Below are positions 60,166-64,000 of a stretch of DNA of 64,000 nt, in pieces (the first letter of the stretch is position 1; every line of letters starts with the position of its first letter). The DNA is taken from contig NZ_JAEMHK010000001.1 of NCBI RefSeq assembly GCF_016458235.1, positions 516,218 through 580,217 of the forward strand. The letters are read 5' to 3'. The position numbers and the translations under genes were made by a program. The stretch is from Geomonas propionica (GTDB lineage Bacteria; Desulfobacterota; Desulfuromonadia; Geobacterales; Geobacteraceae). The notes beneath the pieces were generated by a model that saw only the letters and a list, made by a program, of their open reading frames with translations, ran no database searches and was not told the origin of the DNA.

Positions 60166-60603
60166 ATACAGCCCGGCAAGGCTGCCGAGCAGTACCACCG
60201 TATCGAGGAAGGCGTGTGGGTTCATGAGGCTGAGCATCACGGTGGTGAGCGCCACCTTGGCGAGGCTGCCGGTATCGCCGCCGGCGTCGCTCGCCTCCAG
60301 GCCCCCCGGTTTGGCCGCGGAGGCGAAGGCTCGCAGGCCGTACGCGAACAGGAACGCGACGCCTCCCCAAAGGGTAAATTGCATCAGTCGTGGAGAACCG
60401 GCGACGACGGTGCTGAAGCCCCCCGCACCAAGGGAAATGAGCAGCGAGTCGCACAGAAAGCAGACCGTGCTGACCAGGAAAACGTACTGGCGTTTGAGGC
60501 CCTGCCTGAGGACAAAGGCGTTTTGGCTGCCGATGGCGACGATGAGGCTTGCGCCAAGACCGAAGCCGGTGAGCATGGGGGAAAAGGTGCTTATTGCTGG
60601 CAT
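59977..60603 (-). CDS. LysE/ArgO-family amino acid exporter
   Basis: A 208-residue inner-membrane exporter with about six hydrophobic segments. Family motifs are IGSQNAFVLRQGLKR near the N-terminus and MNPHAFLDTVVLLGS in the middle. It probably exports arginine or lysine. The first ATG (60603) has only a distant ribosome site; Met10 is an alternative. The whole 3' end is overlapped antisense by the tail of the large unrecognised frame. Confidence 0.87.
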   Translation of the reverse strand: MPAISTFSPMLTGFGLGASLIVAIGSQNAFVLRQGLKRQYVFLVSTVCFLCDSLLISLGAGGFSTVVAGSPRLMQFTLWGGVAFLFAYGLRAFASAAKPGGLEASDAGGDTGSLAKVALTTVMLSLMNPHAFLDTVVLLGSLAGLYSGESRLFFAFGAISASCAWFYGIGYGARLLAPLFRRPVAWRVLDILVGCTMWSIAGSLALGR

Positions 60604-60756
60604 GAAGTAATCAGATCCTCGCGAGTCGGTAGTGCCTCTGCTGTGATAGCCGCGAACTGGGCGGTGAGCTCTTCCCCCTGCGGCACCTTCTCAGCCGGGC
60701 GCGATGGTAGCACGCTTTATCTCCCGATAGAAGCGGTGAGAAAGCCAGAATGAACA

Positions 60757-60790
60757 AAAGGCCCTCTGGCAACATGCCAGGGGGCCTTTG
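60757..60790. terminator. terminator in the lysE-REC remnant spacer
   Basis: AAAGGCCCTCTGGC faces GCCAGGGGGCCTTTG (one mismatch) around a 5-base loop, with AT-rich flanks. On the minus strand it would end the REC-containing gene whose remnant lies at 60860-61087. Confidence 0.7.
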
Positions 60791-60859
60791 TTTATTCTGG
60801 CGGTGGGAGAAGTTTGCTGCCCGCGCCGCATGGCCGATCCGGTGCTGCGGCGGCTTATG

Positions 60860-61087
60860 CTAAGCCCCGGCCGATTGCGAGGTTTGGCTGTACTGGTCCA
60901 GGACTTCCCTGAGCGCCTTGAAGTCCACCGGCTTGGTGATCACCTGGGTCACCCCGCGCGCCAGGAACCGCTCCTGGGCCTCACCCATGACGTGAGCCGT
61001 CAGGGCGAAGACGGGGACTTCGCGGTTGGGATTGTCTTCGGGCAGCTGCCGAATGGCCTGGGTGGGGCGTATTACGCAGACTAGCAC
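60860..61087 (-). pseudogene. 5'-truncated response-regulator (REC) remnant
   Basis: The minus-strand frame gives the C-terminal half of a receiver domain: TQAIRQLPEDN, VPVFALTAHVMGEAQERFLA, then the conserved Lys in GVTQVITKPVDFKALREVL. The phospho-Asp half and everything upstream are missing. Homology stops around 61070, where composition turns AT-richer. It is probably the tail of a hybrid kinase cut off when the accessory segment arrived or was rearranged. Confidence 0.72.
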
Positions 61088-61304
61088 TCACAGGAACGGC
61101 ATGACCCAATCTGTCGTGCAGCGAGGCATTCAGTGCTAATCCGCTGGGTTAAAATGGATTTTGGCCGGAAAAGATTGAAATATCGTGTGGACTGTGGTAT
61201 GAAACCCGCACTTTACTTCTAAATTTTCAGACTGCTGTATTTGTCATGTCTTATATTCTTATCAGAAAATTATATGATACTGTTTTGTACTACTTGGAAT
61301 TTTG

Positions 61305-61655
61305 ATGTCTGACCTTGTCATAGTTGCAAACAGCACGGGATATGCGTTTGATGGTAAGGCGCTCATCAAAACTAAGCAAAGGCAGTTAGCTTTTTTCAGA
61401 AGCAAAAGCTCTGCTTTGGTGCCAGTAGAGAGTAACGCTAGTGCGGGAATCGTATCATCATCTGTCGTGGATGTTGCAGAAGGGTCACCCTACGGATATT
61501 CCGCACCTCGAAGAGTCGAAAATATCGCCGATACCACGCCGCTTCCTTTGCCTGCCCCAACTCCCATGTCCTATAGCCTGCAAGCAAGATTGGCTTACGA
61601 GGGCGTAAAGAACCTGGAAGACTCCCCCCAGAAAATTCTCAGTATTTCCATTTAA
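61305..61655 (+). CDS. Orphan hypothetical protein in AT-rich DNA
   Basis: A 116-residue frame (ATG 61305) with no signal peptide, membrane segment or recognised domain. A Pro-rich stretch (TTPLPLPAPTPMSYSLQARL) lies in the C-terminal half. The ribosome site is weak. The base composition and codon use are AT-richer than the chromosomal genes to the left, suggesting transfer. It may be a real accessory gene or a chance ORF. Confidence 0.4.
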   Translation: MSDLVIVANSTGYAFDGKALIKTKQRQLAFFRSKSSALVPVESNASAGIVSSSVVDVAEGSPYGYSAPRRVENIADTTPLPLPAPTPMSYSLQARLAYEGVKNLEDSPQKILSISI

Positions 61656-62029
61656 TCCACCTCAACAACCTGCTTACGATCAAGATATGTCTTGAATATA
61701 TGAGAGAGGCGCCTATCCCAGACCTGCGCCTTTTCCACGGGAATCTGTTCATCTGGCCCTAGCACTGCAGGGGGGGCAGCGTACCGACATCGGTGCATTC
61801 CGAACAGTTATCCGGGGTGAAGAATAGAAGGGTATCGGAAACGTACCGGAGGAACCGGAGAAATCCTGTGTGAAGTAGCCAAGACTGACAACACTTGGGG
61901 GGAGAAAGGAGCTATGGGTGATGCTGAAGGTGATGCGTTGGTGGGTCCGGTACCGGAGGAGGAAGGGATGTATCGGAATGTATAAACAAAAAGGCCCCTG
62001 GGATGTCTCCAAGGGGCCTTTTCAAAAAA
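61656..62029. other. 374-bp accessory intergenic region
   Basis: No substantial gene is visible. A 23-codon frame (61914-61985, MGDAEGDALVGPVPEEEGMY...) follows AAAGGAG and could be a mini-ORF or a gene remnant. A strong bidirectional hairpin lies at its right end, next to the tRNA fragment. Confidence 0.35.
61989..62022. terminator. terminator next to the tRNA-Pro fragment
   Basis: AAAAGGCCCC pairs with GGGGCCTTTT around a 14-base loop. It sits where the native terminator of a minus-strand tRNA gene would be, so it probably belongs to the original tRNA-Pro transcript. Confidence 0.75.
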
Positions 62030-62086
62030 TGGTCGGAATGAGAGGATTCGAACCTCCGACCCCCTGCTCCCGAAGCAGGTGCGCTA
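62030..62086 (-). tRNA. tRNA-Pro(CGG) 3' fragment (attachment-site remnant)
   Basis: Read on the minus strand, 57 bases match the 3' part of tRNA-Pro: end of the D arm (TAGCGC), the anticodon arm with CGG, variable loop, T arm (GGTTCGAATCC), acceptor ATTCCGA and CCA. The 5' acceptor strand and most of the D arm are absent; homology stops at 62086. This is the pattern left at the far end when an element integrates into a tRNA gene. A complete tRNA-Pro is expected to the right of the window. It is not a functional tRNA. Confidence 0.85.
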
Positions 62087-62155
62087 TGGTTCCTCCCGCG
62101 GTAGAAGGAGCAAAACCTTATCCCTTGGGACGCGCTAGTCGCGATTACCCGCCAA

Positions 62156-63439
62156 TTATTTTGCAGATATAGCTTCCTTTTCCAGCTCTTGTTGCAACTT
62201 CTCCCAGTGGTTTCTTAGCTGTCGCTTGATCGCTTCTTCATTCATCTTATCTGAAGCTCGGTAGGCGTATCTGACGAAGTTGTTCTTTCCCAGGTGGGTA
62301 AACTTCTCATATAGTTCCTGCTTAAAAACCTGCCCGTTTTCTCCTCGTTTTTTTGCGGCTTTTGCGGCCTTAGTTGCTGATCTCACCCCTGTTTTGAGTC
62401 TTCTCCAGTAGCGGGATAGGGTCTTGGACCTCAAAAACTTCTTCTTTCCATCAAACTTGAACCCCAGATATTGCATAGGCGTATCTGCCGTAAGTGCACC
62501 CTCTCCATCCTGACTGAAATACGTTTTTTCCGTCTTGTCATTGTTGATGCTCAGACCAAGTTTCTCGATTTCGTCGTTAATTACACCTATAGCTTCACGC
62601 TCATGTTCAACGGGGCAAGCAATGAGAATATCGTCACAATAGCGGCGGTAGAGGCCACCTACGTCACTGGCAAATTGTGACACTCTCTCGTCAAACGAGA
62701 TCATCGCGATATTGGAGAGCACTGCACTTATGGGAGAGCCTTGCGGGATGCCCTTTAACTCATTATTTCTGCTGATGAGACCCTTCTTCCGGATGTCTGT
62801 TCGGAATACAGCAGGAGTGCACAAGGCTCCCTTGATGCGGTACGCACCCTTGGGGTTAATGCTGAGCATCTTGTAGACGTCACCTCTGTCTGCCCAGGAA
62901 AATTTCGTGATAGCCTTGTACACTGCGTAATGATCATCTGGCAGATTGGCGGATCCGATTATCTCCCCCCACTTTTCCTTGATAACTGAGTGAGGCAAAT
63001 TATCAAAAAAACCAGTGACGTCGAAGCACAACGTAACGCAATCGCCGAGAGACTGAATGTCATTGAAAGCCTGATCGGCGAACTCGATGTTCGACTTATT
63101 AAGCTTCCTGTATGCTAGAACGCTCTTTGATAGGGGTTTTCCGCAGATGTACTTCTCGTAGCTTCCTAAGAGGGTGTTAGCGTAATATGCGAATATGTGA
63201 GAATCCAAATGGGCTGCATACCGAATCGGACGGGATTTGTCCTCGACCTTGCCCTGGTCCTTCTTGTATCGCGGCGTTATCATTTGGTAAGACAAAAATG
63301 GATAGAACGAATGTGTGGCAACCTTTGTAGGCACGGTCACATAGGCTGAAGCAACGGACTCGGAGATCTTGTGGTCGAAGTGGGGATACCCGCGCACGCG
63401 GAACCATGCAGCCGTAGGTGCTGCCTTCCCGGTCGTCAT
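62156..63439 (-). CDS. drt2: UG/Abi-type defence reverse transcriptase, DRT2-like
   Basis: A 427-residue stand-alone reverse transcriptase. It has the N-terminal WFRVRGYPHFD, RPIRYAAHLDSHIFAYYA, the catalytic Asp in VTLCFDVTGFFDNLPHS, KGIPQGSPISAVLSNIAM, and the active site YRRYCDDILIAC. The thumb and a basic helical tail (KAAKAAKKRGENG) follow. There is no group II intron maturase or endonuclease domain. Size, N-terminus and the long structured leader fit DRT2 (UG2); DRT9 or DRT10 are alternatives. The ATG at 63439 follows AGGAGGGG; the upstream TTG is rejected. Antiphage function is inferred. Confidence 0.78.
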   Translation of the reverse strand: MTTGKAAPTAAWFRVRGYPHFDHKISESVASAYVTVPTKVATHSFYPFLSYQMITPRYKKDQGKVEDKSRPIRYAAHLDSHIFAYYANTLLGSYEKYICGKPLSKSVLAYRKLNKSNIEFADQAFNDIQSLGDCVTLCFDVTGFFDNLPHSVIKEKWGEIIGSANLPDDHYAVYKAITKFSWADRGDVYKMLSINPKGAYRIKGALCTPAVFRTDIRKKGLISRNNELKGIPQGSPISAVLSNIAMISFDERVSQFASDVGGLYRRYCDDILIACPVEHEREAIGVINDEIEKLGLSINNDKTEKTYFSQDGEGALTADTPMQYLGFKFDGKKKFLRSKTLSRYWRRLKTGVRSATKAAKAAKKRGENGQVFKQELYEKFTHLGKNNFVRYAYRASDKMNEEAIKRQLRNHWEKLQQELEKEAISAK

Positions 63440-63449
63440 ACATGCCCCT

Positions 63450-63731
63450 CCTAATAGCAAAGCCGGAGAGGCGCGGGATTGCAGCTACCCGTAATGTCCT
63501 CTCCGGCGCACGTTGCTCCTCTCGGAGCTCCACCCCAAGCTCCCACTGGCGCTTGAGGTACTGCTGTTAACACGATGTGCTATCATTCCTCAGGAGGTGT
63601 GATGACAGTATCCAGTATATTCCAGAACCTTTGTAGTCCAGTCAACCTTAACCTAGCATCGGCAATTACGTTAGCGTGTAAGATCACACTTGTAATTGTT
63701 AACGCTCCTCCTCTCAAGCTCTCTTGAGAGC
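63450..63731 (-). ncRNA. Structured leader RNA of the DRT2-like reverse transcriptase
   Basis: About 280 nt between the promoter and the reverse transcriptase gene can fold strongly. A 5' hairpin CTCTCAAG-AGAG-CTTGAGAG (63730-63711) is followed by an extended stem using CAATTAC/GTAATTG (63698-63692 with 63669-63663). At the 3' end GCCGGAGAGG/CCTCTCCGGC (63507-63498 with 63471-63462) encloses an inner CGGG/CCCG stem. DRT2 systems are remembered to carry a similar-sized upstream RNA that is the reverse-transcription template. Ends are inferred. Confidence 0.68.
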
Positions 63732-63737
63732 GCAAAT

Positions 63738-63766
63738 AGTATACATCATTGTCAGGCCCTTTTCAA
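63738..63766 (-). promoter_or_regulatory. near-consensus sigma70 promoter of the ncRNA/reverse transcriptase
   Basis: On the minus strand TTGAAA (63766-63761) and TATACT (63743-63738) are separated by exactly 17 bases. The inferred start point near 63731 is the first base of the 5' hairpin. It is among the strongest promoter matches in the window. Confidence 0.78.
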
Positions 63767-63877
63767 GAATTTCCCTGACGAAGGGGAAGAGAGCTTTTGG
63801 CCCATGGCCGACCTCTCCGAGAATGCACTAGGTTACGAATGGAGATAAAGGGGGGGGGCTTTGGAAGAGTCAATCTT

Positions 63878-64000
63878 TGACCCGTGTGAGCTATCTTCAC
63901 TTTTGAGGACACACCATATATCCTAACGGACCAGGAGGGTGTGTCATGAGATCGAATCGCAAGTACGATTCAGAGTTTAAACGAGAAGCGATCAAGTTAG
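63878..64000 (+). mobile_element. left end of an IS3-family insertion sequence
   Basis: A sequence starting TGACCCGTGTGAGC looks like an IS3-type terminal repeat, followed 68 bases later by an orfA-like start. The right end lies beyond the window, so the terminal repeat pair and target duplication cannot be checked. Confidence 0.55.
63946..64000 (+). CDS. IS3-family transposase OrfA (partial)
   Basis: Only 18 codons are in the window: MRSNRKYDSEFKREAIKL. This is the canonical beginning of IS3/IS911 OrfA, a helix-turn-helix protein that recognises the IS ends. The start follows CCAGGAGGGTGTGTC. The gene is cut by the window edge. Confidence 0.8.
   Translation, partial: MRSNRKYDSEFKREAIKL

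Noticed and set aside
62030..62120. Complete tRNA-Pro gene
   Set aside because: The 5' acceptor strand and most of the D arm are missing after 62086, so it cannot fold as a full tRNA.
62156..63460. Group II intron or retron reverse transcriptase
   Set aside because: No maturase or endonuclease domain and no group II domain V hairpin nearby. The RT has UG/Abi-type N-terminal features; a retron msr-msd was considered but the leader lacks a clear inverted-repeat pair bounding it.

Overview
The window looks like chromosomal DNA from a Geobacter-type deltaproteobacterium (Geobacter/Geomonas/Citrifermentans group). The reasons are high GC, many multiheme c-type cytochromes, a CbcL-like quinol-oxidising c/b cytochrome beside glmU-glmS, an OmpB-type secreted multicopper oxidase, and many two-component and c-di-GMP proteins. 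No species is claimed.

Layout. 0-13.5 kb is housekeeping and respiration: a RhlE-like helicase, an FprA flavodiiron protein, PriA, the CbcL-like cytochrome, a radical SAM protein, glmU and glmS. 13.6-17 kb holds a FitAB/VapBC toxin-antitoxin pair with a palindromic operator, dcd and a hybrid histidine kinase. 17.3-19.4 kb has a penta-heme cytochrome and an exported beta-sandwich protein. 19.4-26.7 kb is a CO-oxidation module: a CooA-like regulator, a CooA-type palindrome, a three-gene group-4-like [NiFe] hydrogenase without membrane subunits, hypA, cooF, cooS and a His-rich cooC. 26.9-42 kb carries a REC-PilZ protein, UvrD/PcrA, a lipoprotein, PdxA, a GT51 transglycosylase, an HD-GYP regulator, a diguanylate cyclase, a PP-loop thiouridylase-like enzyme, a degenerate PilB-like protein beside PilT, and an aminotransferase. 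42-56.7 kb carries an alpha/beta hydrolase, a small basic exported protein with a 1310-residue multicopper oxidase, PEP carboxylase, an octaheme HAO-family cytochrome, a CheX-like protein, a TSCPD protein, TrmO and a chemoreceptor. 57-60.6 kb has a large unrecognised repeat protein that runs antisense into a LysE/ArgO exporter.

From about 61.07 kb to the right edge the sequence is accessory. It contains a 5'-truncated response-regulator remnant, an AT-richer stretch with one orphan ORF, a 57-nt 3' fragment of tRNA-Pro(CGG), a UG/Abi-type reverse transcriptase that most resembles DRT2, and the start of an IS3-family element. About 290 bp upstream of the reverse transcriptase ATG is a near-consensus sigma70 promoter. 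The transcript between promoter and gene would be a structured leader of about 280 nt. It contains a stretch open on both strands and bounded by ACA triplets at distances divisible by three, as expected if a repeated stop-less gene were made by rolling-circle reverse transcription. This is the most striking system in the window.

How the parts cooperate. The CooA-like regulator probably senses CO and activates the hydrogenase-hypA-cooFSC genes from the palindrome centred near -41.5. CooS would oxidise CO and CooF would pass electrons to the hydrogenase, with HypA and the His-rich CooC supplying nickel. The cytochromes and multicopper oxidase fit extracellular electron transfer. All functions are read from sequence motifs and remembered family knowledge; no database search was run.
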